From contig NZ_CP119754.1 in NCBI RefSeq assembly GCF_029319185.1, positions 2,976,001 through 3,040,000 of the forward strand: a stretch of DNA of 64,000 nt, given 5' to 3'. The notes under the pieces were generated by a model. The model ran no database searches. It saw only the letters and a list, made by a program, of their open reading frames with translations, and had not been told where the DNA came from. Both the position numbers and the translations under genes were made by a program. This document shows positions 1-8,822 of this stretch, piece by piece (position 1 is the stretch's first letter; every line of letters begins with the position of its first letter). Source of the DNA: Superficieibacter sp. HKU1 (GTDB lineage Bacteria > Pseudomonadota > Gammaproteobacteria > Enterobacterales > Enterobacteriaceae).

Positions 1-397
1 GTGGAAAACGTTCGCGCAGCGACGCATCCAGCCCCAGCAGGGCCATTAATTCATCAATACGCGCGTTAATGCGCTTGCGATCCCATTTTATCAGTTGCGG
101 CACGGTGGCAATATTTTGCGCCACCGTCCAGTGGGGAAAGAGGCCGATAGACTGGATGGCGTACCCCATCCGCCGACGCAGCGCCAGCAGCGGCAGCTGG
201 CCAATATCCTCCCCGGCAAAGCGAATGGTACCGCTGTCATGTTCGACCAGACGATTGATCATCTTCAGGGTGGTGGATTTCCCCGAGCCTGATGTGCCGA
301 TAAGGACCGAGAAAGCGCCCTCTTTCAGGTGCAGGTTGAGATTTTTTACCGCGTCCTGCCCGGCAAACGTTTTGCTTACCTGGTTAAATTCAATCAT
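1..397 (-). CDS. yehX: YehX, ATP-binding subunit of osmoprotectant ABC importer (3' part cut by window edge)
   Basis: Only the N-terminal 132 codons lie in the window; the gene continues past base 1. The translation starts MIEFNQVSKTF and has a Walker A GTSGSGKST (about residues 35-43), then the Q-loop region YAIQSIGLFPHW, typical of the proline/glycine-betaine type (ProV/OpuCA) ABC ATPases. It would energise the YehYXW/OsmF importer from the cytoplasmic side. The ATG at 395-397 overlaps the stop codon of yehY (390-392), so translational coupling is likely. It is similar to E. coli YehX throughout the visible part. Confidence 0.95.
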   Translation of the reverse strand, partial: MIEFNQVSKTFAGQDAVKNLNLHLKEGAFSVLIGTSGSGKSTTLKMINRLVEHDSGTIRFAGEDIGQLPLLALRRRMGYAIQSIGLFPHWTVAQNIATVPQLIKWDRKRINARIDELMALLGLDASLRERFP

Positions 398-1547
398 GCG
401 CACGTTCCTTAAGCAGTGCACTCCACAGGCCGAATAGCGCGTCTACGACGACGGCCAGCGCAATCACCGGGATCACCCCCAGCAACACCAAATCAAGCGC
501 GCTACTGAGTAGCCCCTGGAATACCAGCGCGCCAAATCCTCCCGCCCCGATCAGCGCCGCAATCACCGCCATTCCGATGGTCTGTACGGTGACCACGCGT
601 AATCCGCGGATCAATACCGGCAGCGCCAGCGGCAGCTGGACGCGGAAAAAACGCTCGCGTGGGCTCATGCCCATCGCGGCGGCGCTTTCCAGTACGTCGC
701 GCGGTACCTGTCCCATCCCGGCCACTACGCCGCGGACCAGCGGCAATAATGCATAGAGCACCAGCGCAATAAGCGCGGGCGTTCTTCCGGTTCCGGCCAC
801 GCCGATTTTTGCCAGCAGCGGAAAATGCTGCACCAGCCCGGCAAGCGGCGCAATCAGCAGGCCGAACAGCGCAATAGAAGGGATAGTCTGGATGATATTT
901 AATACTGTAAACACCGGAGCCTGCCGCGCAGGATGGCGATAGCACCACAGCCCCAGCGGTACCCCAATCAGCAGGCCGGGCAACAGCGTACCGAACAATA
1001 GCGTCAGGTGCTGTAATAACGCGTCGTTAAAGACGTCCTGACGATTGGCGTACTCTTTCATCAGTGACAGCTCATTAAGCGCGCCGGATCCCAGCAGCAC
1101 CAGCGGTAGCAGCCAGACCTGCGCATTTAACAGCCAGCGCCATGTCGCTTTATCTGTCAGCCGCCGAATGGTATCACTCAGAATGAGTAGCGAAAGCGCC
1201 AGCCATAGCCACAGGCCGCTTCCCGGTGAGGTACGCGCCAGCGGACTGCCGGTCTGCGCCAGCCAGCTGGCAGATTTTCCCGCCCCCCAGATCAGGGCGA
1301 TAAAAATCAGCTCAACCGCCAGCAATGTTACTACCAGCGACAGGCGTCCGCGCAGGAAACTCAGCAGGATCAACCCCAGCGGCACGACCAGCAGCCAGAG
1401 CGGCGGAAATACCCAGACCTGCCAGAGTGCGCGACCTTCCCCGGAAACCAGTCGGTTAGGCGCATAATTCACAAATGGCAGCGCTGCCGCCGCCAGCGAA
1501 ATCATCGCCAGCAGCAGCAGCACGCGGTTTTGACATTTTATATGCAC
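390..1547 (-). CDS. yehY: YehY, permease of osmoprotectant ABC importer
   Basis: The protein has 385 residues, the same length as E. coli YehY. The N-terminal half has several hydrophobic segments. The C-terminal half is a binding-protein-dependent transport permease domain with the EAA-type loop around VPRDVLESAAAMGMSPRERF and the conserved ending GAGGFGALVFQGLLSSALDLVLLG. It forms the membrane channel with YehW (outside the window), driven by YehX and fed by periplasmic OsmF. The start lies 13 bases after the osmF stop and the end overlaps yehX, so the genes form one minus-strand operon. In E. coli the system is RpoS- and osmotically induced and has low affinity for glycine betaine; that is family knowledge. 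Confidence 0.95.
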   Translation of the reverse strand: MHIKCQNRVLLLLAMISLAAAALPFVNYAPNRLVSGEGRALWQVWVFPPLWLLVVPLGLILLSFLRGRLSLVVTLLAVELIFIALIWGAGKSASWLAQTGSPLARTSPGSGLWLWLALSLLILSDTIRRLTDKATWRWLLNAQVWLLPLVLLGSGALNELSLMKEYANRQDVFNDALLQHLTLLFGTLLPGLLIGVPLGLWCYRHPARQAPVFTVLNIIQTIPSIALFGLLIAPLAGLVQHFPLLAKIGVAGTGRTPALIALVLYALLPLVRGVVAGMGQVPRDVLESAAAMGMSPRERFFRVQLPLALPVLIRGLRVVTVQTIGMAVIAALIGAGGFGALVFQGLLSSALDLVLLGVIPVIALAVVVDALFGLWSALLKERAHD

Positions 1548-1560
1548 AACGCCGTCCGTG

Positions 1561-2478
1561 TTATTTCACCAGCCCTTTTTCCTTCAGATAGTCGGCGGCG
1601 ACTTTCTTCGCATCCAGACCTTCTACGGCAATTTTGGCATTCAACGTTTGCAGGGTTTTCTCATCCAGGCTGGCGAAAACCGGCTTCAGCCATGCGTCCA
1701 TCTCCGGATACGCCTTCAGCACCGCCTCACGTACCACCGGCGTCGGGGCATAAATTGGCTGCACGCCTTTCGGGTCGCTCAGCGTTTGCAGGCCCAGAGC
1801 CGCCACCGGACCGTCGGTGCCGTAGGCCATTGCCGCATTCACGCCGGAGGTTTGCTGCGCGGCAGCCTTGATAGTCACCGCGGTGTCACCGCCCGCCAGC
1901 GACAGTAACTGGCTCTGGTTGAGCTTGAAATCGTAGGCTTTTTCAAAAGCAGGCAGCGCGTCCGTACGTTCGATAAATTCCGCGGAGGCCGCCAGTTTAA
2001 AAGTGCCGCCCTCTTTCAAATAGCGGCTGAGATCGCTTAATGAAGTGAGTTTATTTTTTGAGGCGAGATCCTGACGCACCGCAATGGTCCAGGTATTGTT
2101 GGCTGGTGCAGGGGTCAGCCAGACCAGCTTGTTCTTCTCCGCATCCAGCTGCTTCACTTTCTCATAGCCCTGCTGCGCGTTTTTCCACGCCGCATCGTTT
2201 TCCAGCTTGAAGAAAAACGCGCCGTTACCGGTATATTCCGGGTAAATATCCAGCTCGCCGGAGGTGATTGCGCCGCGCACGACTGGCGTGGTGCCCAGCT
2301 GAACTTTATTAACGGTTTTAACGCCGTGGCTTTCCAGAACCTGCAAAATAATATTGCCCAGCAGCGCCCCTTCGGTATCAATTTTGGAGCCTACTTTTAC
2401 CGGTTCTGCTGCGTGTAGCGGCAGGCTTATTGCGGAGAATAATGCGATAGCGCTAAGCGTTCCCTTGAATGTCATCAT
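1561..2478 (-). CDS. osmF: OsmF (YehZ), periplasmic osmoprotectant-binding protein
   Basis: This 305-residue protein is the substrate-binding component of the YehXYW importer. It has a Sec signal peptide (MMTFKGTLSAIALFSAISLPLHAA) with probable cleavage after LHA, followed by the OpuAC-type fold beginning VKVGSKIDTEGALLGNII. Similarity to E. coli OsmF is very high, including the stretch AMAYGTDGPVAALGLQTL. The start codon is preceded by GAGGAAAAGCAG on the minus strand, a good ribosome site for the first of two adjacent ATGs. It is the first gene of the visible yehZYX unit, so the promoter should lie in 2479-2560. Confidence 0.95.
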   Translation of the reverse strand: MMTFKGTLSAIALFSAISLPLHAAEPVKVGSKIDTEGALLGNIILQVLESHGVKTVNKVQLGTTPVVRGAITSGELDIYPEYTGNGAFFFKLENDAAWKNAQQGYEKVKQLDAEKNKLVWLTPAPANNTWTIAVRQDLASKNKLTSLSDLSRYLKEGGTFKLAASAEFIERTDALPAFEKAYDFKLNQSQLLSLAGGDTAVTIKAAAQQTSGVNAAMAYGTDGPVAALGLQTLSDPKGVQPIYAPTPVVREAVLKAYPEMDAWLKPVFASLDEKTLQTLNAKIAVEGLDAKKVAADYLKEKGLVK

Positions 2479-2568
2479 CTGCTTTTCCTCGTTCTTTTAC
2501 GACCCACTTACAGGGGCTTAAGAGAAAAGCGTAGACGAAAAAAGGGCATTTAACCTTTAAATGATGTG

Positions 2569-2603
2569 CGGCCCTCCCGCATTAACAACAAACGGGAGGG
2601 CCG
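2569..2603 (-). terminator. Perfect hairpin between bglX and osmF
   Basis: An 11-bp perfect inverted repeat (CGGCCCTCCCG at 2569-2579 with CGGGAGGGCCG at 2593-2603) lies 25 bases past the bglX stop. It should end or stabilise the bglX transcript. No clear U-run follows on the minus strand, so it may be an inefficient terminator or an mRNA 3' stabiliser. Confidence 0.6.
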
Positions 2604-2628
2604 ACGAAAGAAATGCGATGTTACTGGA

Positions 2629-4926
2629 TTACTGCAACTCAAATTCTCCCTGCTTCACACGCGCGGAATCTACGCCAATAAAGACGTTGAATTTGCCCGG
2701 TTCAGCATCGTATTTCATTTTCTGATTCCAGAACTTCAGCGCCTCAACGTCAATCGGGAAACTGACGGTCTGCGTTTCACCTGGCTTCAGCGTGACTTTC
2801 TCAAACCCTTTCAGCTGTTTTACCGGACGGCTCATCGAGGCGGTGACGTCCTGCAAATACATCTGAATAACCGTCGCCCCTTCGCGTTTACCGGTATTGG
2901 TGACCTCTACGCTCGCGGTAACGCTGCCGTCGCGCTTCATGGTCGGCGCGGAGAGTTTCACGTCAGAAACGGTAAACGTGGTGTAGCTCAGACCGTAGCC
3001 AAACGGATACAGCGGGCCGTTTGCCTCGTCGAAATAGCGCGAGGTGTACTTGTTGGGTTTGTCGGCGTTATACGGACGCCCGGTGTTCAGATGGCTGTAA
3101 TACACCGGGATTTGCCCTACCGAACGCGGGAAGGACATCGGCAGCTTGCCGGACGGGTTGTAATCGCCAAACAGCACATCGGCAATCGCATTTCCGCCTT
3201 CGGTGCCCGCGAACCAGGTTTCGAGGATCGCATCAGCCTGCTGATCTTCTTTCACCAGCGCCAGCGGACGACCGTTCATCAACACCAGCACCAGCGGCTT
3301 ACCGGTGGCTTTCAGCGCACTAATCAGATCGCGCTGGCTCTGCGGAATAGTGATATCCGTTCGGCTGGAGGCTTCGTGCGCCATGCCCTGCGCCTCGCCC
3401 ACGACGGCCACGACGACATCAGACTGATTCGCTGCCGCCACGGCTTCGTCAATCATCGCTTTCGGCGTGCGCTCATCGACCTGCACCGCAGGCTCGTACT
3501 GGTTAAGGAAGGTCACGATGTCTTTATCGTTCGTGACGTTCGCGCCTTTGGCAAAGATCACTTTGCCCTGGTCGCCCATCACGTTTTTAATGCCGGTCAG
3601 CACGGTCACCGACTGGTCAACGACGCCCGCAGCAGACCAGCTGCCCATGACATCACGCTTGCTGTCGGCCAGCGGCCCCACGACGGCCACGGTCGCCGTT
3701 TTTTTCAGTGGCAGCGTGTCCAGGCGGTTTTTCAGCAGTACCAGGCTTTCGCGCGCCACGTTGCGCGCGTCCTGGCGGTGCAGGCGGCTTTCAGCATTGG
3801 TGTCTTTTGGATCGGAATCTTTCGGCCCCAGGTGGCTATACGGATCGTTGAATAGCCCCATATCGTATTTGACGTTCAGCACGTGACGCGCCGCATCGTC
3901 CAGTTCGGCCATCGGGACTTTGCCGGACTTCACCAGCCCCGGCAGGTACTTACTGTAGTATTCGTCGCTCATGCTCATGTTAATGCCCGAGTTGAGCGCC
4001 ACGCGTACCGCGTCTTCCGGATCGGCAGCGGTGCCGTGTTTAATCAGTTCTTTGATGGCCCCGTGATCGGAAATGGTGATGCCCTTAAAGCCCCATTCAT
4101 CGCGCAGCAGGTCTTTTAGCAGCCAGGAATCAGAGGATGCCGGCGTGCCGTTCAGCGAGTTCAGCGCCACCATCACGCCGCCGCTGCCCGCGTCCAGTGC
4201 GGCTTTGTACGGCGGCATATAGTCGTTGAACAGCCGCTGCGGGCTCATATCGACAGTGTTGTACTCTTTCCCGCCCTCGACCGCGCCATAGGCGGCGAAG
4301 TGTTTCACGCTGGTCATGACGGAATAGCGATCCGCCGGGCTTTTCCCCTGCATCGCGTCGACCATGGTTTTACCCATGATGGAGGTCAGGTACGTATCTT
4401 CACCAAAGCCTTCCGAGGCGCGGCCCCAGCGCGGATCGCGCGAGACGTCGACCATCGGTGCCCAGGTCATATTCAGGCCGTCGTCCGCCGCTTCATACGC
4501 CGAAATCCGTCCCACGGTTTTCACCGCGTCGAGATCAAAGGTCGAGGCCAGCCCGAGGCTTATCGGAAAAACGGTGCGCTGGCCATGGACCACGTCATAG
4601 GCAAAAAACAGCGGAATTTTCAGGCGGCTGAGTTCCATCACCTGATCCTGCATTTTGCGAATATCTTCACGGGTCACGGTATTAAAGATGGCCCCAACCT
4701 GCCCCTCTTTAATCATCTCGCGAATGGCTTCTTTCGGGTTATCCGGACCGACGCTGATAAGCCGCAGCTGACCAATTTTTTCATCCACCGTCATTTTTTT
4801 CAGCAGCCCGGTGACGTAAGCGTCACGGGCTTCCGGGGTCAATGGATGTTGGTTTTTGACTTCCTCTGCCAGCGCGGGATGACACGCCAGACTCACAGCG
4901 ACACCTACAGAACACAGCCATTTCAT
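2629..4926 (-). CDS. bglX: BglX, periplasmic beta-glucosidase (GH3)
   Basis: The protein has 765 residues, the length of E. coli BglX. A signal peptide (MKWLCSVGVAVSLACHPALA) targets the periplasm. The GH3 N-terminal TIM-barrel domain has WAPMVDVSRDPRWGR and VKHFAAYGA, and the nucleophile motif ITISDHGA puts the catalytic Asp at residue 287. The GH3 C-terminal alpha/beta sandwich follows (ESLVLLKN onward), then a fibronectin-III-like domain from about residue 660. It hydrolyses beta-linked glucosides in the periplasm. It is transcribed divergently from dld; the shared regulatory region is 4927-5123. Confidence 0.97.
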   Translation of the reverse strand: MKWLCSVGVAVSLACHPALAEEVKNQHPLTPEARDAYVTGLLKKMTVDEKIGQLRLISVGPDNPKEAIREMIKEGQVGAIFNTVTREDIRKMQDQVMELSRLKIPLFFAYDVVHGQRTVFPISLGLASTFDLDAVKTVGRISAYEAADDGLNMTWAPMVDVSRDPRWGRASEGFGEDTYLTSIMGKTMVDAMQGKSPADRYSVMTSVKHFAAYGAVEGGKEYNTVDMSPQRLFNDYMPPYKAALDAGSGGVMVALNSLNGTPASSDSWLLKDLLRDEWGFKGITISDHGAIKELIKHGTAADPEDAVRVALNSGINMSMSDEYYSKYLPGLVKSGKVPMAELDDAARHVLNVKYDMGLFNDPYSHLGPKDSDPKDTNAESRLHRQDARNVARESLVLLKNRLDTLPLKKTATVAVVGPLADSKRDVMGSWSAAGVVDQSVTVLTGIKNVMGDQGKVIFAKGANVTNDKDIVTFLNQYEPAVQVDERTPKAMIDEAVAAANQSDVVVAVVGEAQGMAHEASSRTDITIPQSQRDLISALKATGKPLVLVLMNGRPLALVKEDQQADAILETWFAGTEGGNAIADVLFGDYNPSGKLPMSFPRSVGQIPVYYSHLNTGRPYNADKPNKYTSRYFDEANGPLYPFGYGLSYTTFTVSDVKLSAPTMKRDGSVTASVEVTNTGKREGATVIQMYLQDVTASMSRPVKQLKGFEKVTLKPGETQTVSFPIDVEALKFWNQKMKYDAEPGKFNVFIGVDSARVKQGEFELQ

Positions 4927-5123
4927 ATGGTTTACTCTCTTATGCTAAAGCCGGGGGGGGACGGCCTGATCCGTGCGAAGATCGCAGTTTGCCATAATCG
5001 TAACCGCGGTTGCAGTATCTTGCCTCGCTTATTCTCTTATTTTTCTGGCGTTTTTACCCTCCGCCTCGTTTTTCTCGGGCTATTCTTAAAGACGTTTATT
5101 TGTCCCACCACAAGGAGTGGAAG

Positions 5124-6899
5124 ATGCCGTCTACAACTCATTATGATAATCACGCGCTACTCAACGAACTGACCCGCCTGGTGGGCCACTCTCATCTGTT
5201 AACCGACCCGGCGAAAACCGCCCGCTACCGCAAGGGTTTTCGTTCCGGGCAGGGCGAGGCGCTGGCCGTCGTCTTCCCCGGCAGCCTGCTCGAACTATGG
5301 CGGGTTTTAAGCGTCTGCGTGCAGGCCGATAAAATAATTCTGATGCAGGCGGCAAATACCGGCCTGACGGAAGGGTCGACGCCAAACGGCAACGATTACG
5401 ATCGCGACATCGTTATTATCAGTACCCTGCGCCTGGATAAACTTCAGTTACTGGATAAGGGCGAGCAGGTGCTGGCATTTCCTGGCACCACGCTGTATTC
5501 GCTGGAAAAAGCGCTCAAGCCGCTGGGACGCGAGCCGCATTCGGTGATCGGCTCCTCCTGCATTGGTGCCTCGGTAATTGGCGGCATTTGCAATAACTCC
5601 GGCGGCGCGCTGGTCCAGCGTGGACCGGCCTATACCGAGATGTCGCTGTTTGCCCGGATTGATGAAAACGGACGCTTACAGCTGGTCAACCATCTGGGGA
5701 TTGAGCTCGGGCAAACGCCGGAGCAGATCCTCAGTAAGCTGGACGATGAACGCATCACGACTGGCGATGTGCGCCACGATGGCCGTCATGGACATGACAA
5801 TGATTACGTGACCCGCGTGCGTGATGTCGAGGCTGACACGCCTGCCCGTTATAATGCCGACCCGGATCGCCTGTTTGAATCTTCCGGCTGTGCGGGCAAG
5901 CTGGCGGTTTTTGCCGTGCGTCTCGATACGTTTGTGGCGGAAAAAAATCAGCAGGTGTTTTATATCGGCACCAATCAGCCGGAGGTACTGACGGAAATTC
6001 GTCGTCATATTCTGGCGAATTTTACTCATCTGCCGGTAGCTGGTGAATATATGCACCGCGATATTTACGATATTGCCGAGCGGTATGGCAAAGATACCTT
6101 CCTGATGATCGACAAACTCGGCACCGATAAAATGCCGCTGTTCTTTACCCTAAAAGGCCGCACCGATGCGCTGCTGGAAAAAGTCTCGCTGTTTAAGCCG
6201 CATTTTACCGATCGCACAATGCAGAAGCTGACCCGCGCCTTCCCTGCGCATTTGCCGCCGCGGATGAAAAGCTGGCGCGATAAGTATGAACATCATCTGC
6301 TGCTGAAGATGGCCGGAGACGGTGTTAGCGAAGCACAACGCTGGCTGAGTGACTATTTTAAAACCGCCGAGGGTGATTTTTTTGCCTGTACACCTGAAGA
6401 GGGCAGTAAAGCGTTCCTGCATCGTTTCGCCGCAGCGGGCGCGGCAATCCGCTACCAGGCGGTGCATGCCGATGAAGTAGAAGATATTCTGGCGCTGGAT
6501 ATCGCCCTGCGGCGCAACGATACCGAGTGGTTCGAGCATCTGCCGCCGGAGATCGACAGCCAGCTGGTGCATAAGCTCTATTACGGTCACTTTATGTGTC
6601 ACGTTTTCCATCAGGATTACATCGTCAAAAAAGGCGTCGATGCGCATCATCTGAAAGAGCAGATGCTTGAGCTGCTGCGGGCGCGAGGGGCGCAATATCC
6701 TGCTGAGCATAACGTTGGCCACCTTTACGAGGCGGCAGAGAGTTTAAAAACGTTTTATCGCAAGAACGATCCGACTAACAGTATGAATCCGGGGATTGGT
6801 AAAACCAGTAAACAGAAGTACTGGGGCGAAGGCGCTTCTGCCGCACAACAGCCTGCCGAAACCGCAGAGAGTGTGCCGACGCCACCTCCTGCCGTTTGA
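5124..6899 (+). CDS. dld: Dld, quinone-dependent D-lactate dehydrogenase, with long C-terminal tail
   Basis: This FAD-dependent peripheral membrane enzyme oxidises D-lactate to pyruvate and passes electrons to the quinone pool. The start at 5124 (MPSTTHYDNH) is chosen because AAGGAG lies at 5112-5117 and because the alignment with E. coli Dld begins here; upstream in-frame ATGs have no such support. The FAD-binding PCMH region contains SVIGSSCIGASVIGG and NNSGG, and the membrane-binding C-terminal domain contains HNVGHLYEA and DPTNSMNPGIGKTSK. The product is 591 residues against 571 in E. coli: after GKTSKQKYW there is an extra Ala/Pro-rich tail ending PTPPPAV. Confidence 0.96.
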   Translation: MPSTTHYDNHALLNELTRLVGHSHLLTDPAKTARYRKGFRSGQGEALAVVFPGSLLELWRVLSVCVQADKIILMQAANTGLTEGSTPNGNDYDRDIVIISTLRLDKLQLLDKGEQVLAFPGTTLYSLEKALKPLGREPHSVIGSSCIGASVIGGICNNSGGALVQRGPAYTEMSLFARIDENGRLQLVNHLGIELGQTPEQILSKLDDERITTGDVRHDGRHGHDNDYVTRVRDVEADTPARYNADPDRLFESSGCAGKLAVFAVRLDTFVAEKNQQVFYIGTNQPEVLTEIRRHILANFTHLPVAGEYMHRDIYDIAERYGKDTFLMIDKLGTDKMPLFFTLKGRTDALLEKVSLFKPHFTDRTMQKLTRAFPAHLPPRMKSWRDKYEHHLLLKMAGDGVSEAQRWLSDYFKTAEGDFFACTPEEGSKAFLHRFAAAGAAIRYQAVHADEVEDILALDIALRRNDTEWFEHLPPEIDSQLVHKLYYGHFMCHVFHQDYIVKKGVDAHHLKEQMLELLRARGAQYPAEHNVGHLYEAAESLKTFYRKNDPTNSMNPGIGKTSKQKYWGEGASAAQQPAETAESVPTPPPAV

Positions 6900-6981
6900 G
6901 TTTTTGACCTTAGTCGTAATAAAGTGGTTCAACGTGCCAGAGACGGTGTTCTCTGGCTTTTTGTTGTGAGGAGCTTGCGTT

Positions 6982-7536
6982 ATGTCTGCGGTTGACGTTT
7001 TAAACGGCGTGGATATTGAAGTCCGTGATGCCCTGCCCGACGATGTTCATGCCATTGCCGCGCTGTATGCCTGGCACGTACTGAACGGTCGGGCCTCTTT
7101 TGAAGAAGTACCGCCCCCGGTGGAAGAAATGCGCGAGCGGATGGAGAACGTCGCGGCGCAGGAGCTGCCGTGGCTGGTGGCGCTTTATCGCGGCGTGGTT
7201 GTGGGCTATTGCTATGCGACGCACTATCGTCCGCGTCCCGCCTACCGTTTCACCATTGAAGAGTCGATTTATATTGATACGACGATGACCGGGCGCGGTA
7301 TCGGCACGCGCCTGCTGTCGCAGCTGATCGCCCGTTGTGAACAGGGACCGTGGCGGCAGATGCTGGCAGTGGTGGGTGACGGGCATAATAATTCCGGCTC
7401 GCTAAAGTTGCATCAGCAGCAGGGGTTTGACATTGCCGGACGGTTGCGCAGCGTGGGATATAAAAAAGGTGACTGGCGCGATACGTTGATTATGCAGCGC
7501 GCGCTTAATGACGGGGACTGGACGCTGCCGGAATAG
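6982..7536 (+). CDS. GNAT acetyltransferase, phosphinothricin-acetyltransferase-like
   Basis: This 184-residue GNAT-family N-acetyltransferase has the acetyl-CoA-binding motif A GRGIGTRLLSQL at about residues 104-115, and the pattern IEESIYIDTTMTGRG ... HNNSGSLKLHQQQGF resembles the PAT/YncA (MddA) group. Members of that group acetylate amino groups of phosphinothricin, methionine sulfoximine or methionine sulfone; the real substrate cannot be read from sequence. A GAGGAG-type ribosome site stands 8-13 bases before the ATG. E. coli K-12 has no gene here between dld and pbpG, so this is a lineage-specific gene. Two REP-like palindromes follow it. Confidence 0.85.
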   Translation: MSAVDVLNGVDIEVRDALPDDVHAIAALYAWHVLNGRASFEEVPPPVEEMRERMENVAAQELPWLVALYRGVVVGYCYATHYRPRPAYRFTIEESIYIDTTMTGRGIGTRLLSQLIARCEQGPWRQMLAVVGDGHNNSGSLKLHQQQGFDIAGRLRSVGYKKGDWRDTLIMQRALNDGDWTLPE

Positions 7537-7565
7537 GCTTCGGGAAGTGGCCCGGTGCGCATGAT

Positions 7566-7683
7566 GCCGGGTGGCGGCTTCGCCTTACCCGGCCTGGGAG
7601 AAATAGCATCGCAACACCGTAGCTCTGGTGCCATCGGGCAATACCACCACACCGTAGGCCCGGTAAGCGCAGCGCCACCGGGC
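7566..7683. repeat. REP/BIME-type palindrome pair
   Basis: Two inverted copies of a palindromic unit lie between the acetyltransferase and pbpG: unit one at 7566-7593 (core GCCGGGTGGCGGC ... TTACCCGGC) and unit two, reversed, at 7654-7683 (core GTAGGCCCGGTAAG ... GCCACCGGGC). The same unit recurs at 32855-32951 and 39360-39391, so this is a dispersed REP family. The two genes here converge, the usual setting for a BIME. Confidence 0.8.
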
Positions 7684-7718
7684 AAAGTGGCGCATAGCCC
7701 GCGTCATAACCACGCGGG

Positions 7719-8651
7719 TTAATCGTTTTGCGCGGTGAAATCCGTGCTGGCCATCTGCGCCGCCTTCTGCTTTTTATAGCTCAGCGCCGAGGCAGGAACC
7801 GGCATGACTTTCCCGGTCTCAATCCAGGTTTTCAGGCGGCTGGCATCGGCAAAGTGGGTATACTTGCCAAACGCGTCCATCACCACCAGCGCCACCGGGC
7901 GTTGATTGATCAACGTGCGCATCACCAGACAATGACCCGCCGCGTTGGTAAACCCGGTTTTGGTCAGCTGGATATTCCAGTTATCGCGATAGACCAGATG
8001 GTTGGTGTTACGGAACGGCAGCGTATAGGCCGGATTTGAAAACGTCGCCATATCTTCACGCGTGGTGCTGAGTTGACCAATCAGCGGATACTGCTTGCTG
8101 GCAATCAACAGCCGGGTTAAGTCGCGCGCCGTGGAGACGTTTTTAATCGACAGGCCGGTCGGCTCCACATAGCGCGTGTGGGACATCCCCAGCGCCTTCG
8201 CTTTTGCGTTCATCGCGCGAATAAACGCATCGTAGCCGCCCGGATAATGGTGGGCAAGGCTCGCCGCCGCACGGTTTTCCGATGACATCAGCGCCAGCAA
8301 CAGCATATCTTTACGGCTGATTTCGCTATTCAGGCGCACGCGCGAATAAATGCCCTTCATTTCTGGCGTATGGCTAATATCCACCTTCAGTTTTTCATCC
8401 AGCGGCAAATGCGCGTCCAGCACCACCATCGCGGTCATTAGCTTGGTGATAGAGGCTATGGGACGCACCAGATCCGGGTGGCTGGCGTAGATCACTTTAT
8501 TGGTCTGAAGATCGACAATCATCGCACTACCGGAGGCAATTTCCGGTTGTAACGCCGTGGCGGCCGCAGCCGTTTTGGCACTGACCTGTGGTGCGAAAAC
8601 CACCGGGAGCATAAGCGCAAGGCTCAGCAAAGAAACGCGTAATTTCGGCAT
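7719..8651 (-). CDS. pbpG: PbpG (PBP7), D-alanyl-D-alanine endopeptidase
   Basis: This 310-residue periplasmic penicillin-binding protein cleaves peptidoglycan cross-links. A signal peptide ends near APQVSA (residue 25). The three active-site motifs are in place: S67-I-T-K70, S124-E-N126 and K231-T-G233. The start at 8651 (MPKLRVSLLS) is chosen because alignment with E. coli PbpG begins there; the reading frame extends 25 codons further upstream, but that stretch is not signal-peptide-like. It is convergent with the acetyltransferase gene. Confidence 0.96.
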   Translation of the reverse strand: MPKLRVSLLSLALMLPVVFAPQVSAKTAAAATALQPEIASGSAMIVDLQTNKVIYASHPDLVRPIASITKLMTAMVVLDAHLPLDEKLKVDISHTPEMKGIYSRVRLNSEISRKDMLLLALMSSENRAAASLAHHYPGGYDAFIRAMNAKAKALGMSHTRYVEPTGLSIKNVSTARDLTRLLIASKQYPLIGQLSTTREDMATFSNPAYTLPFRNTNHLVYRDNWNIQLTKTGFTNAAGHCLVMRTLINQRPVALVVMDAFGKYTHFADASRLKTWIETGKVMPVPASALSYKKQKAAQMASTDFTAQND

Positions 8652-8822
8652 GATGAGATTCTGGTAGTTATATGCACAGGTTATGTTTTTGGGGCGTGAT
8701 TCATTATAGATATCAATACAAAACACGCCTGCGCATCATACCCGCGGGGAAACGGCTCCGCCAGAGAAGAATCATGTCCAAATACTGCATGGCAAGCGCG
8801 GCTGGTAGCCGCGCGACATCTG

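Noticed and set aside
5010..5123. Upstream start for dld giving a 629-residue protein
   Set aside because: The extra 38 codons lack a ribosome site and have no counterpart in other Dld proteins, while ATG 5124 has AAGGAG at good spacing.
2566..5172. Long plus-strand frames (429 and 290 codons) opposite bglX
   Set aside because: They lie antisense to the fully conserved bglX, have no ribosome site, and encode His/Arg-rich sequences typical of shadow frames in GC-rich genes.
7566..7683. CRISPR-like array of palindromic repeats
   Set aside because: Only two inverted units with one unequal spacer, and identical units elsewhere; this is a REP/BIME structure, and no cas gene is present.
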